From the NCBI GenBank assembly GCA_036583965.1, contig JAZBQD010000015.1, positions 22,039,310 to 22,103,309 of the forward strand: a DNA stretch of 64,000 nt, written 5' to 3'. Position 1 is the first letter of the stretch. The number at the start of each line of letters is the position of its first letter. Of this stretch, positions 20,536-33,450 are shown one piece after another. A model generated the notes under the pieces. It was not told the origin of the DNA. It ran no database searches and saw only the letters and a program-made list of their open reading frames with translations. The position numbers and the translations under genes are program-made. Source of the stretch: Prunella strophiata (taxonomy: Eukaryota; Chordata; Aves; Passeriformes; Prunellidae).

Positions 20536-22563
20536 TAGATCATGCCCATTACAGTCAATTAAACTTACACTAACCTTGTACTTGTAGTTGAAGCAATTTG
20601 TCTGGAGCTCAGTAGTGAGATGGAGAGAAGGGGGTTCCTGGGAGTGCCATTTTATATTTCCTTTGTGCTGAAAGACAGCAATGCATACAGTTGTTTAACA
20701 AGAAAAGAGTTATGCTTCCTTTTGAGAGCAGAGCCTGTGACTGCCCAGCCTGCATAATTTTCCAATCCAAGCCTGGATCAACATGCTCGTGGAGCCATGA
20801 GCCATGGTGTGCCTTCACTGTGGTGGGAGTCACTTCTTGCTTCCTCAGTCCAGCTCGTGAGGATGAGACACTGGGAGGGAAGAAGCAGGCAGTAGGAATC
20901 CTCAGGCACTGGGGTTTTTTTTGCTTTATTTTTGTTACTCTGTTTCTAAATGTATTTACCTTGACTTTGATTGACTGCGTGAAGCTTTCTACCCATCTTC
21001 TGTCTCTGATAATCAGCACAACCTCTGCAGCTGCTGACACATCTAAACCACTCTGGTGCCACAAATCATGCTGTTGGAATACCTCCCAGTCAGCACAATT
21101 TGAAGAAGTATCTTGAGCTGTGGGCAAACTACTGCAAAGAGAAATTTGGAAAATTTGGAAAGTGGGGATAAGTTTCCTATAGCAGGAACACCCATTGGGT
21201 AGGGATAGGATAGGAGAGGCCATCATGGCTACTCTCCATGAAATAAGTCATCAGTTGGGCTCTGGTCCTAATTGTATAGGGCTGAATAATAGTCCTAAAA
21301 AACCAAATCACATGTTGACAGGTAATGGCCAAGGTGACAAAAGCAGGTACAGCAATCATGTCTGAAGAGCTTCCTGCACTGACTGTTTTCCTTCTAGTCT
21401 CAGCAGAAGACAATAGGAAAGAGAGCAATCAGGAGATTATTATGCACTGATCCTTTATTGTCATGAGGAGCTGCTTTGCTTACAAGGGTAGAAATATCCT
21501 AGTGCCATAAAGATAATTTTTTGGTTTGGTTTGTTTCTTTAAAAAAAATCTTGGGTATATATGTCAAAGATTGCTAAAGGAAAAAAATAGGAGGGAAAAG
21601 AAAATCCAATTTTTCTGACCTTTAGGGAATACATGGCAGTATGGTTAAGTCAGTAAGCAGAATTCACCATTAATATTTAAAAAATTGCAGTTACTATTAT
21701 TGAAATTCAGATGACTTGGTGCTTTTCTGCCTAATCTTGCAGTCCTGATTCTACTTTGATTCAGTTCACTGGGGGGTAAATTCGGGCTCTTGGTCACTAA
21801 CATGAAGTCAGATATAATGTATTGGTTCATAATTCTTTTCATTTGCCCATTCTTCTTGAGTTAAGAACTCTGATAATATAGAGCTGACATTTGGGGAAAA
21901 ATCTAGAAAATGAATTCCTTTTTATCTCCAGGCTAAGCTGCAGCAATGAATAGAGTACTATAATAAAACCTATTTGTATGCCTGTCATACAAAGACAAAC
22001 TTTTCCAAAGGAAATAGATTTGAGTATTTGCAAGAAATGATAAACAGTCAGACAAAAAGGTACTGAATTTCCCTTTGAGATGCACAGAAGTAGGCTTTAG
22101 CTTCCCTTTTCAGGGAGGAGGGATTTGTAAGAAAGCCGTGTCGGCCAAGAGCTTCAGAAATGAGATCTTATCCGGATCTTTGCAGAAAAAAGTAACTTGG
22201 AAATATCTTCAGGGGTGTGGTTTAGTTATGAAAAAAATGCCAGTCTGCATTTGTATCAGAAATAAATCAAAAGAAGTGTATCTACTTTTGATAAAAACAT
22301 TTTACTGGATTTCATCTGTGCAAAACCCTTGTGCAAAACTGTGTTAAAATCTGTTCCTCTCTCTGATGTGTGTAGTTGAATTACTGTGAATAGGCACTTA
22401 TATAAGACAAAGTGTGGAAATCAAGCCTAATTTCAAAGTGCTTCCACTATCCTGACTCTCACATGAAACTAAAATTTATTAGAATTTTGTTTATTATTGT
22501 ATATATTATAATATTACTGACAAAACAGCTACATAGAGCCAGGGGGCTCCTGGCCACATCGGA
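20536..22563. other. Unclassified DNA with a 205-codon minus frame
   Basis: A minus-strand open frame of 205 codons spans 20609-21226, and a plus frame of 141 codons (20691-21116) lies within the same span. I recognise neither product, and neither has an obvious signal peptide, membrane run or zinc-finger pattern. Openness on both strands suggests a local scarcity of stop trinucleotides, not selection. The frame sits just beyond the endonuclease fragment, where the 5' part of that CR1 would be expected, but I cannot align it to CR1. The rest is AT-rich with no recognisable feature. Confidence 0.4.
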
Positions 22564-22631
22564 CAGCCTGGGTGACACAGTCCTGTGGCTCTGCTGCCTG
22601 GGCCCAAGGCACCACAGCCTGGGTGACACAG
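22564..22631. repeat. 51-bp-period tandem repeat with 17-bp exact core
   Basis: The 17-mer cagcctgggtgacacag occurs at 22564-22580 and 22615-22631, with related GC-rich sequence between. This lies in a GC-rich island (about 22540-22720) inside AT-rich DNA. I cannot assign it to a family. Confidence 0.7.
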
Positions 22632-23234
22632 CCCCTTGACCTGCTGTCATGTCCTCTGTAGTGAGAGTGGCAGGCTGCTGGCTGCTGTCTTGCTCCTGGG
22701 GTGAAACTCCATCATGAAAAAGTGGCACAAGTGTGCCGTGGAGGCTGAGGCATCCCATCATGTTCAAAGGAATTTTAGGAGAAGTTATGTGGGACAAGCC
22801 TTTTCCACGTGGAGTCACCAAATTTATTGGTGTCAGCAATTAAATAACACCTGAGCCTCTTGGAGAGGCATGTCCTATGCTAAGGTAAGGTGGGTTGAAG
22901 GCAAATGTATGCAGTCAGCTGAGGAATTTGTGCTATGGAGAAGAGATGGGTGAATTCTGCAGCTGCATGTCTGTATAGGGGTTTTGTGATGTTCAAAGGT
23001 ATTATAGAGATTTCAAGAAATTGCTATAATTCCATCTCTAATTAATATATTTTCCAAAATCATTTAATTATTGGCAAAATGCAGCTGAAGGATGCTGTCA
23101 TGTTCAAGTCTAGAACAGAGAAGATAAGACACCTACTGCCTGAAAAATGTCATGGTGGGTTAATGCATAATGAGGGTAATTTTACTAAATGAAGAATGTT
23201 TGAGTGCTTACCAAGCTTAATTAAACTTTGCAGC
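22632..23234. other. Unclassified DNA, no gene seen
   Basis: The first part is GC-richer and continues the island with the tandem repeat. A short stem 'caccaaatttattggtg' lies at 22817-22833. The remainder is AT-rich, and I see no gene. Confidence 0.45.
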
Positions 23235-23400
23235 ACTCCTAAGACAGAAATATTGTTATGGTAATTTTAGCAGGTAGGTAAATTGCTCATCCTGGCACAT
23301 GTAGGTTGGGTAATTTGCTCAAGGTCACTCATCAAGCCTTCAGTAGAGCCAAAGTAGAGCCTGTTACCTTGACTCTTAAGCTGACTTCCAGTCTTCAAAT
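23235..23400 (+). repeat. MIR-like (CORE-SINE/LINE tail) remnant
   Basis: The order 'caggtaggtaaatt' (23270), 'aggttgggtaatttgctcaaggtcactc' (23303), 'agtagagccaaagtagagcctg' (23342) and 'ttgactcttaagctga' (23369) matches the second half of MIR-type amniote repeats: 'gaggtaggta', 'gaggttaagtaacttgcccaaggtcacac', 'gtggcagagccgggattcgaaccc', 'gactc...'. Such copies are deeply diverged in birds. I cannot tell MIR from an old L2 or L3 tail by eye. Confidence 0.5.
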
Positions 23401-26400
23401 CATTCTCTTTTATAACATTTCAGTTGTTTGTTTTTTTTTTTTTTTTTCTGAATAGAAACTGGCTTTCTTTCATAGACCTGATTGTTGATAAATTCAACTA
23501 CCCTCAAAGGACATACATCTCTAATGTTCCCCCGTAATTCACACCAATGTGGCAATTTGCTAAAAGTGAAGGATGTGAGGACAAAGAGGAGGACAACATG
23601 AAGAAACAGAGGAAAAAGCTAATAAAGGAGAGTGGAATGAAAGGAACTAGGGGCAGAAGAAAATCATGGCATACAATTGAAATACAAAGGAGTCAAGTGG
23701 GAATGAAGGGTCAAAGGAAATGTGAAAGAAATAGGAGAAAATAATGAAATGGAAAAGGACATAATCCTGACATAATCAGGAGTTAGCAGACAGAAAATTG
23801 TGAGTGAAATCAAAATGGTGTAAGAATTGAGATGCATTTAGTGGAAATGTATTAGAAGTAATGATCTACTCTTTCTATTACATTATTCTGTTTACATACC
23901 AGGAAATTCCTTACATCCTTAATCTATTAAGTGGTACTGTACACAGAGACAGAAAAAACTGCTGCCTCTGAGTAAGGATGAAAAACACAGCAGAACCCCT
24001 GCAGAGTAACCCTAAAATGGTAATAAGGGCAGACTACAGAAGGAATCCCTACTGAGATCTTTTGATTAACCTTGATATGATGTAAGTGGGAAGCTTAGAT
24101 TAAGCCAGCCATTTCTTCCTTCTTTTCCTATCCTTTTTTATTACAGATATGCAAATAACTAGTGGAAATATATAAATGTAGGTGGCATTTTTTTTTTTTT
24201 TAAGCTTTCTTGCTTCTAAAAGTCTTGCTTCCTAAAATTTGCCAGTAGGTTTTTTATCCCATTGAAAGCAAGAGTAGTTCAAGATACTGTTAAAAATGAG
24301 AAAATAGGAAATTCAAAGACAAAGTCCCACGCCTTAGTTGACAGCCATATAACTCCTAACCCAATTAGGAAATCAAAGCATTTAATGTGTAAAAGAAGCA
24401 GAACATTTAATGTGTGGAGAGCAGATCAACAGCTCTTGATCCCAAACTGTTTCTCCTAGCATATACAGTGTGCAGCTGACAGGTTGCAGGATGAGATGCT
24501 CTCCTCTTCCCAGTGCTGTTGGTAATTCTTAGGCATTATTTAACGAGTGTAGAAAAGGTATTGAGGTGTTTGGGACAATGGTTTTAATCTGTGAAAACAG
24601 TCCTATACCTATCTTTGTGGTTCCTTCCAAGCAGACTTTTCCCAGAGATGCTGAAAAGCATCTTCTCTCTCTTTAGCCAAATCTTTTTCAAAGATTTGGT
24701 CCTGCCAGGATTTCTATCAAAAATAGCTGACTGCCAGCAAAACAGATAATTTCTGTTCTCTCATGAGAAACATCTTTTGTTGCTTCATTGGTTGCCTTGC
24801 TCAGCCTTCCCAGCATGATTTGCCCATGGAGGCCATGTGCACAGACACTGTGGGGATAAGTATGGATAGGATTGGTTTGTTGAGCACTGTTCCCAGACAG
24901 AAGAACACTGTCATGTTCAAAGATTGCTGGTTTACATGCTGTGACATACCATAGAATTCGCCTGGCTTTCACCAAATCTTTGGTCAGACAGAGCAATACT
25001 TTTACAAAGGTGACTGCTTGATGTCTGTGGAATGACACCTATTTTCAAGTTTAATATTCCTTTTAGGTGACCCTGAAATGCAGTGGCTCTAGCACATGTG
25101 AGTGGGTGGAAATGGCAGAAATGCAGTTGCAGTGAATTTACTTCTGATCTCAGTGAATATTTACACAAGGGGTTTTGTTTACAGCTCACCAAAGCACAGC
25201 CAACCCCCATGATTCAGTTCATCAAACAAGTGTTTATGGCTTGAGGTTAAGAGCAGGGCTTTTTTCTTAACCTCCTGACTGACAGTGTGTCCTGGCCACT
25301 AAAGAATACATAGATGCAGTCACATGCCACAGGACCTGATTTAAAAGTTCTTCAAATAAACTTTGTACTGTACTATTCATTGACCCATTTTGTATTGGCT
25401 ACAGTTTTCACTTGGGAATGAGAAATCTGGAATAGTAACTGTGCTTTGTTAACTGCCTTTTCTGGCACAGTTAGGTAATCAGAAATTGCCAATGGCTGTT
25501 TGCCACATTTTTTCACTTTTGATTAAATATGTCTAATTATTTTTACTCAGTTATTATTTACATGATTTTCAAATGAGAATTGCAAGTACTTTGATAAAGG
25601 GATTGAAAGTCTTTAACTCAGGGAAAAGAATTATTGCAGAGTTCTGTTTTGTAGCTTTCTCTTGCTGTGGTGACTGACTCTCTACACTTATTGACTTTTC
25701 AGAAGGAAGGTCAATAACCAGTGCAGGAAAGACAGATAGATAATTTAGTTCCAACTCAATCCAAGCTGTTTTTCTAGTGGCCAGGTGAAAAACATAGTGC
25801 AGTGATTTATTCCAGCTCCTGGTCTTCAGGATCAGAGAATTCATTTCTTCAGCATCTCCCTTGGTGATCAACACACCTAAAATGTAGAAGGTGAGCTCTG
25901 GATTTGGAATCTTCATGGACTAGAGAGTACATCTGACCAGCTACAACCTAGGCACATGTTGCAGCTCTCTAAAGATGACTATTTGAGCAATTATTCTCCT
26001 CCCAGTGTTTGAACAAGATAATTCTTGGAGATTTTCCTCCACAGTTCCTCTTTCCTGCTTTTCCAGAAAAGGAGCCTGGGTTAAATGCCTCAGCCTATAG
26101 ACAAGTATCCTGGCCTGTAAAGATAAGAAAATTTAACACTTGTGGAAATGTTGTACACTTCATGGCCAAGTGCTCCCAGTTCTCATGGGGGAAGCCAGAA
26201 TCTGTAGTCTGTCACCTGAAGCAAACCTGCTCATTGCAGCCAGGCTCATAAGCTACTTTCCTCAAGGTGCTGTAAAGTCACTTGAAGGTGTCTCATGCCA
26301 AAATCTCTGAATCTGCTATGCAATCCCTTCTTCACATTGTGATACCATTATCACAAAGAGACACAACAGAATTAGGAGTGAAGCAGAGGCATAACATTGT

Positions 26401-28100
26401 CCATTTTGTCTGTGGTCAGACAAAAGAGTAAGGAAATTTGGGAAAAGGAACAAAGGATGGGTGTTGTTTTTCTGAATTGCTTGTTAAAGGAATATTTTGA
26501 TTCAAACTGAGATACCCACATTTAATAAGAAACTCTGCCAGAATGAAAAAAATTCATTGCAAATCAAGAAAATCCATCCTAAGAAATTTTTAAATTTTCT
26601 GTGGAACAAGTGTTTCAGACAGATGCTGATTGTGCTGGAAACATTTGGCTTGAATTTCATTAAAGAAATGAAGACAACTTTTTCCTAAGGATTCCTGGTT
26701 TGTACCCCCCTTTCTAAGGGCTTTTCTGCTGTTCCCCAGCAGTTTGGATCAGTTGAGGGAACCTCATCTAATCAGGTCAGTCACTGACAGCTTGAGTTTA
26801 TTCTCCCAGAGCTTTTTGGACTGCTGATTCCTTGCCACAAGGGTGACTAGATACCACACCAAGAAGTGCAATAGTTTCTGTGGCTCCCTGCTTGTCTTGG
26901 GTAGTTTTTTTTCCACTGGAAGAACTATGGCTTGCAGAGATTTTGACATCTTGGTTTCATACCTTAAAGGCTAGAAAATATGTCTCCAGTTTTTGAGGAA
27001 GTCAGCAATGCTGAGATGTCCTGCAGCTACAGCTCCTGGAAGATGTAAGGTTTCCAGACAGTTGACCCAGGCTGGAAGGGATCACAGTGGGTGAAAATAG
27101 GGTGACCCAGAGGCCAGTGGCTAGAGAATGACCCAAGGACCCACTAGAAAAAGTGCAGGAACTAGTGCTGAGGCTGCAAATAATGCAAGTCCACACAACA
27201 CATCAGTCCATACTTGTAATTCTGGCAAACTTCACTGAAAATGAGACATTTTCTGAGATAAAGGAGCATTTTTTCCTGACTTCACAGTATAACATAATTT
27301 TCTTTGATGGGATTTTAGTAAGACTTATTATTACACTATCTTCAGTCCCACGATCATGTACAGATTAAATAATTCTCAGCAGTTTTATAAAGCACAGAAC
27401 AAACAAATACAACAGAACTTGATTCAAAGTATTTTCTCTGAAAGCCATTCTAGATAAAAAAAACCAGAGGCTTGTAAAAATAAAAGCTCAGATCTGGTTT
27501 CAGCAGATGCTTATAAATCCAGAATAAGTACACCAAAGGCACTGGGGTTATTTAAATATTTTTTTTTTTTTACCACTGATGATTAGTGTTATACAGTATT
27601 TTTATTCTCTCAGTGAATCCTTTCTAAATCAAGGGAGACATTTTAAGGCAGCTACTTAAATATTCTGAAGGCAAAAGTTTTTGTATAAATCCACATTCAC
27701 TTGAATGTTTACAACATTTTTTCCTTTTTACAAGCATTCTGGTAAACACAAATGTTTGTGGAATGCAGCTGAGTGGCTTAACGAATACCAATAAAGCCAC
27801 TTCAGTTTTTATTCAAAGGAATAGTCTTACATTCTAGCTAAAATATTCTTGGATATTGGTTACTGTGTTTAACAAGTTTTGGGGATGACTGGATTAGGAC
27901 ATTGTTAGAATTTGCGTGTTTTTCCACATTATAAAAATTTGCTTCCAAACAGCTGCATGAAATAGCAAAAATTTCAGCATCTCAGATGTTTATTGCTAAA
28001 ATATCACTGAAAACTTTGGGTGTCTCTGGTGAGAATCTGAAGCTGCAGATGAGTTTATATCCAACTGCTATAGTTACACCTCCTCTCACATAAGCACCAG
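23401..28100. other. Unique AT-rich DNA, no gene seen
   Basis: T runs lie at 23431-23447, 24188-24201 and 27559-27571. A purine-rich patch at 23545-23745 opens a Lys/Arg/Glu-rich 65-codon frame, an effect of base composition. Minus frames of 116 (24688-25038), 92 (24932-25210) and 115 codons (25569-25916) have no domain I recognise. No mobile element is apparent. Confidence 0.5.
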
Positions 28101-31100
28101 AGAAAATCATTGTCCTACCCCACATGGCTAGTTTACAGTCCCAAGTTCCACATTGCAGTGCTGTCCTGAGTGCCCTGTAGGATAAGGAGCAGGCACATCA
28201 CTGGATAACAGTGGATAAGGAGCTGGCACTGCTTGCTGGGGCAGCTCAGTCTGTGATGTTAAACGTGCTGTGTGTGTAAATGGGCCAGGTCAGCAAGGGC
28301 AACTACAGGAGCACCTGCACCTGCAGTGTCTACTAATTAGCAGGCTTTTCTTGTTTTTTAAGGCCTGTCTGATGTTTGTGGAGGAGGTTGAGCTGTATGG
28401 CAAAAGGGCACCTACACCTACACATGATACATTTTAAAGGGATTGTTTGTGGTCTTCCTATTCAGCCATGGTCTGCCTGAAGGAGCCCCACTGAACATCT
28501 TCTGTGAGAGCACTGTGTCCACAGGCACCTTGGGGCAGCTGAAGCTGTTGTTTTGTCTGCTCAGAAAGGTAAGGAAGAGAAAACAAGCTCTGCAGGAGAG
28601 AGCTGAGGATACCCTTACTGATCTCTTCTGTAAACACCTGGGAGACAAACTGCTGTGAGACTGCATGGGTCAGGTCTTAAAGAAAGCAGTGGCTGCTTTG
28701 CAAGATCCTTTCCAAATAGCACAGCAAAGGTTCTCAGTGGGCTGGAATAGTCTGTGAATGTAAAAGATCTGGCTTAGCCATTTTCATCTCCCACTCTCCT
28801 TCCACACCCAGAGGTGTGTGGCCTGTGTCCCCAGCCTTCAGTTTGTTCTGGCCTGGTGTCATTCAAGTTTTGGACTGAGGCTCCTGAGAGCTACACAGAG
28901 CACTGAAGTTACTCCAGAGAAACCATGAAGATCAATGTGCACATTTAGTGGTAAAGAGCCATTCCTGAATCTCCAAGGGAGTTTCATCTACTGTTTACTG
29001 GAGCTTGCACAGCCTTTAAACTGGGGTCACTGGGCTCCTTTCTTCTTATGGAAGAAATTATTTTAAATCAAAATTACTAAATAGTCACACACAAATGTGG
29101 CACTTCTAGGAATTAGTTTTCACACCAGAAACCAGGCTCTGTGGTACTTTTATCCATCCAGAAAATAGAAATAGCTTTTGTATAAAATTTAAATGATTGA
29201 AACCAGCTTGAGTCTTAAACACTGAGCAGCCACAATAAACTGCTTGTCCATAGCCTGATGTATTTACCAAAAGTGCATTCAAGAGAAACATGAGCTACTT
29301 AGAAGCAATTTACAAACAGGAAAACAGAGGAAATTGGCTAGATAATTTATTCTGCAGGAAGTATTTGTGTGGTTTTATAAGCAAGGCACCCAGCAGAAAG
29401 GCAATGTTATGTCCTACCTGTTGATGACTTAAATATCAGTGTCTTTCAGTATATTTGTTGTGTTTGTGCCAGGTGCTTGCTAATGTGAGTGCCAAGAGAA
29501 GATTTAATTTTAGGAATTTTTTTCCCATGAAAGAAGACAGAAAACCCTTTAAATCCCAAACTGAATGTAAATGAAACTTCATACACAGGCACAAACACAT
29601 ATGGAGAGCTGAGCTGCTTATAGTAGCATGTAGGATGTTGAGACAATGAGAGGAGATGCAAGGTTTTCCTCTTTGTGTGAGGGTCCAAACCTTATCCCTC
29701 TTTATGTTTGTGATCCTCCCTGTCATTCACTGCTCCCTCACCAAGAATCTGCTGTGGCCAGGACTGTTTTGGTCTTTGCTGTCTTCTTTGCCAGACTCTT
29801 CCTCTGGACACTATTGCTGGGAAATGGGAATTAGTCAGATGCAAACATCTTTCCCATGCAGCAGCACCCCACAAAGAACTGCACTTGCAACAATTAAAGT
29901 GAAGTACAAGATAAAGCAGAACTGAAATGTGTGGGGGCAAAGCTAGATCATACTCTGGATCTCTCACCTTTCAGGTAGATCTTTCACTTTTTTCTGCATC
30001 TTTATCACTTGTAACAGGAGCAGAGATTGACTGCAACTGTGATCAGGATGGTAGTGTCCCTCTTTAGAATAAGGTCTCTGGGTTTCTTACTCTCTGGGAC
30101 AAACACAGGCACAGAGCAGTTGAACTGCAGTAATATCTAGTGAGCAGAAACCCCAGCCAGATTTGATCCTTTGAATTTCTGCTCTCAATATCAACATTAT
30201 GAGTAACCAGTGGCACTGTCCTGACAGCCTGAGAGGGGAGACTTGCCTCAGCTGAAAGAGTAGGGGCAAGCAAGGGAATGGAAATCAGCTCACCCAGTGA
30301 GATTCTTTCTGCTCCAGCTACTCAAGCACACATCTTGTTCCATGTTAGTCTTGAAACATGACTTAGAAGTAATTGTTCAGCACTGCAGAAGAATGGCTGT
30401 GTACCCACCCCACCATTAATGATTAGCTTCATTTTGCATGAATTAGTTGACTTCCTGCAATTATGTCTGTTCTTCCCCACCAGGCAGCCACGGTGTTCTG
30501 CTTTCCAAAGATGAATCTGCAGCTTGCTGACCCCAAATGCCTGTGAGCCACAAGGTGCTCATTCCATTTTCTGCCCCAGTCACTAGGCTGAGGCATCTGA
30601 GTTCCAGCAGACATGGGATGGTTTATGGTTTGCTGTCTGCACCAGATGCTTAGCAGGAGGGACAAAGTGAGTGCAGAGCATGTGAGAGAGGAATGTGTTT
30701 GCCTGGCCAAGTGGACAATCAGTGTAAAAGAGTGGTGTGATCAGAGAAGAGAACCTGTTTAAGAAAAATGACTTGGTGTGTTTTATTTATTCCACTTCCA
30801 TACTCTCCATCTGTGGAGTACTCCATTAGATCAAGCAAAGTGCTTTGCAAACTTCTAATTAATTCCCTGCATCTGGAAAATTAAATAAAGTGCTTCTTGC
30901 TTTGCCCTTCATTGATAAGGATGAAGCATCTGCAGCTGGACCTTGCCTGGTTGATCCTTGCTTTTGTTGATCCATGAGGCAGGGCCGAGGACAGAGTCTG
31001 TGCTGCAGCCAACCTGCCTCTGCTGGCTTCACTCCTGTTATTGCTTTTGATTTCCATTTAAGCAGAGTGCTGTGCCTCAGAAAGCAAGCAGGAGAGATGT

Positions 31101-33450
31101 GAAAGCAGCAAGGTACTGTGTGCACAGCCATGGCTGTGCTTTGCTTTTCTGCTCAGTGTGCTGACACTTTGCAGTGTCATCTGCTACTGTTGGGACTGGC
31201 TAGAGCAGAAAAAGCACTTTGGACTTGGACACAGCTGAAACTGCAGTCAGGCATTGCAAAATAAGGGGCAAGAACACTCTGGAATAAAGGTTTAGACTTA
31301 GCAAAGCCACTGGTCCCAGCTCCAGCATGGCTGACAGTGCCAGTTCACAGAGCCACTGGGCAAGGAACTACCCAAAGAGCACAGATGGGTACTCACTACT
31401 TCCACAGAAAATTCCATGTCGGGACCATATACCCAAAACTGATGCCTGGAAAGAGGATACTGGCATGGAAAGATGCCTGCAGAAATACTAGGAAATTGGT
31501 GAAGGGAAATGACATGTTCATGAAGAACATTTAAGAAGGTGAATAGCCATGCAGGGAGGAGCAGTGATATTCTCCAGGGTGGAGAACTGGGATTGACTCT
31601 GGACTGGTCCCAAGGAGAGGAGAAAGGGGGGATCATCCATGTGTCTGTTTCTTCATGGGAGGAGCTTTCTGTTATGTTTTCCTACAGCATACCAAATTCT
31701 GTTTGAAATTACACACTGAACATGGGATTCCACATGCTTGATTACACACCCCATTAGATTCAGCAGATCTTTGGTAATGCAGCCTTCTGCCTCCAGCTCC
31801 CACCACTTCTGGAGTGAGGTGAAGACACACCTCCACATGCCAAAGAGTACAGCCATCATAGACTCACTGGGCAGGGAACTTTGGAAACAGAGCAGTGCTA
31901 CTCCTTGTGGCCTTTGCAGTCCTAAGGAGCTCCTGAAGAGCAATGGCACTGTCTGCCAGAGGCAGGAGCCTCCAAAGACAGTATATATGTGTAGTGAAGT
32001 TGCTGTGCTGGCATGGCTTGCTTGTTCCTCCACACTGCTCTTGATGTTATCAGTTCTGCATTCTCTCATGCACTGTCTGTACTGAAGTGAGCCTTCTGCC
32101 CTGGAGGAGTCCACAAGGGCTGCAAGTCCTGGAAAACAGAAACAAATGCCTCCCTGAAACACATCCTGCCTCCTCTTGGCTCTTCAGGCTACCTCCAGAA
32201 AAACACCAGTAGATGTTTGCCCACCTCAGACCCCTGGAGGGGGCTGACCCAGAGACAGCAGTTACACTGGCCTTCACTGACTGCTGCTGTGAATGCACAG
32301 ACACATTTGCAAGCTGAATACAATCAAATGAGATGGTAAAACTGGATTCTTGATTGCCCTGCTTGACAGGCTGAAAGGAGAAAAGTTTAAAAAAGGCATG
32401 TGCAAAGGGAAGAAAAATGCATACATCTTTAGATTTATCTACAACTGCAATCTCACAGAAACCCAACACTGCACTGACCAAGCCTTGAACACATAAAGCC
32501 CACCAAAGCACAAGACTGCAAAGAAAATGCAATTTCAACTGTCCAAAACAGTATAGCTGTATATCAAGCAATAAACATTAAATAAGAGACTATGTCTTTC
32601 AGCCAGAGCACCTTCAGTGCTGGAGTCCAAGAAATTTGCAATACAGTTTATCACCTAACAATGATCCACTGATCATTGAGATCCAAATTAGAGAGAGAGC
32701 TTCACTTGGTGACTTAACTGATTTCAGAGCTGAGCTCCCAGGGGTTGTCTCTGCAGCTGCTGTGGACAGGTGGCTGCACAGGGACATACAGCCCTGAGGT
32801 GTGCAGGGCCTACTGCTGCTCTGCTCTTGACAGAGACAGCCCAAAGAGCTCGAGTCCTAACTCAGATCCACCTGGCAAAATAGATAGTAGTGAAAGTGCA
32901 GGTGAATTTTGGGAGTGATAAGAGCTCATGAGTGAAAATTATTGCTATGAAGGGGGCTGCTCAAAAGCTCTCTTAATGCAGGTCCTGTAGCCATATCTCT
33001 GAGTAAGTCACCTCCTGCTGGCAGAGGGAGAAAATCCTTCTGCCAGTAAAATGGCTAAGGGAAAAAAGGACTATGAATGAAAATTGCATCATAATAGTGA
33101 AGCCTCCAGTTCATGAAAACTTACTGATTTAGAGAAAAATGTACTCTGCTGGAGTCTGTGCTGTTGTTGACCCTTGAGATGCACCAGTAGTTGTTGCCAC
33201 CCACTGGTACCTCCTGTCCTGCCCCCTTTGGCACAGCCACAGGTCAGAGGCTGAGGGGAGCCTTTTCCTTGTCCCAGCCTTGGGCTGGCATTGACTGGCC
33301 CTGACCCCAAATTTGCTGACCTCCAGGCATTTAGTGACACCCCAAAGCATCCTAAAGAGTAAAACATGCTGCTTCTCTGCTTCCTGCATGCTGCCCATCA
33401 GCAAATGCTCTCAAGATTCATGGGGTGACAATTGAAAAATATTGCTGTTA
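28101..33450. other. Unique DNA with GC-richer patches, no gene seen
   Basis: This stretch alternates between AT-rich DNA and GC-richer patches (about 28440-28660, 30860-31130, 31740-32160, 33130-33400). In the patches the longest frames appear: 169 codons minus (31653-32162), 173 codons minus (32050-32571), 115 codons plus (31738-32085) and 112 codons minus (31298-31636). None shows a domain I know, and most overlap a frame on the other strand. I recognise no mobile element. Confidence 0.45.
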
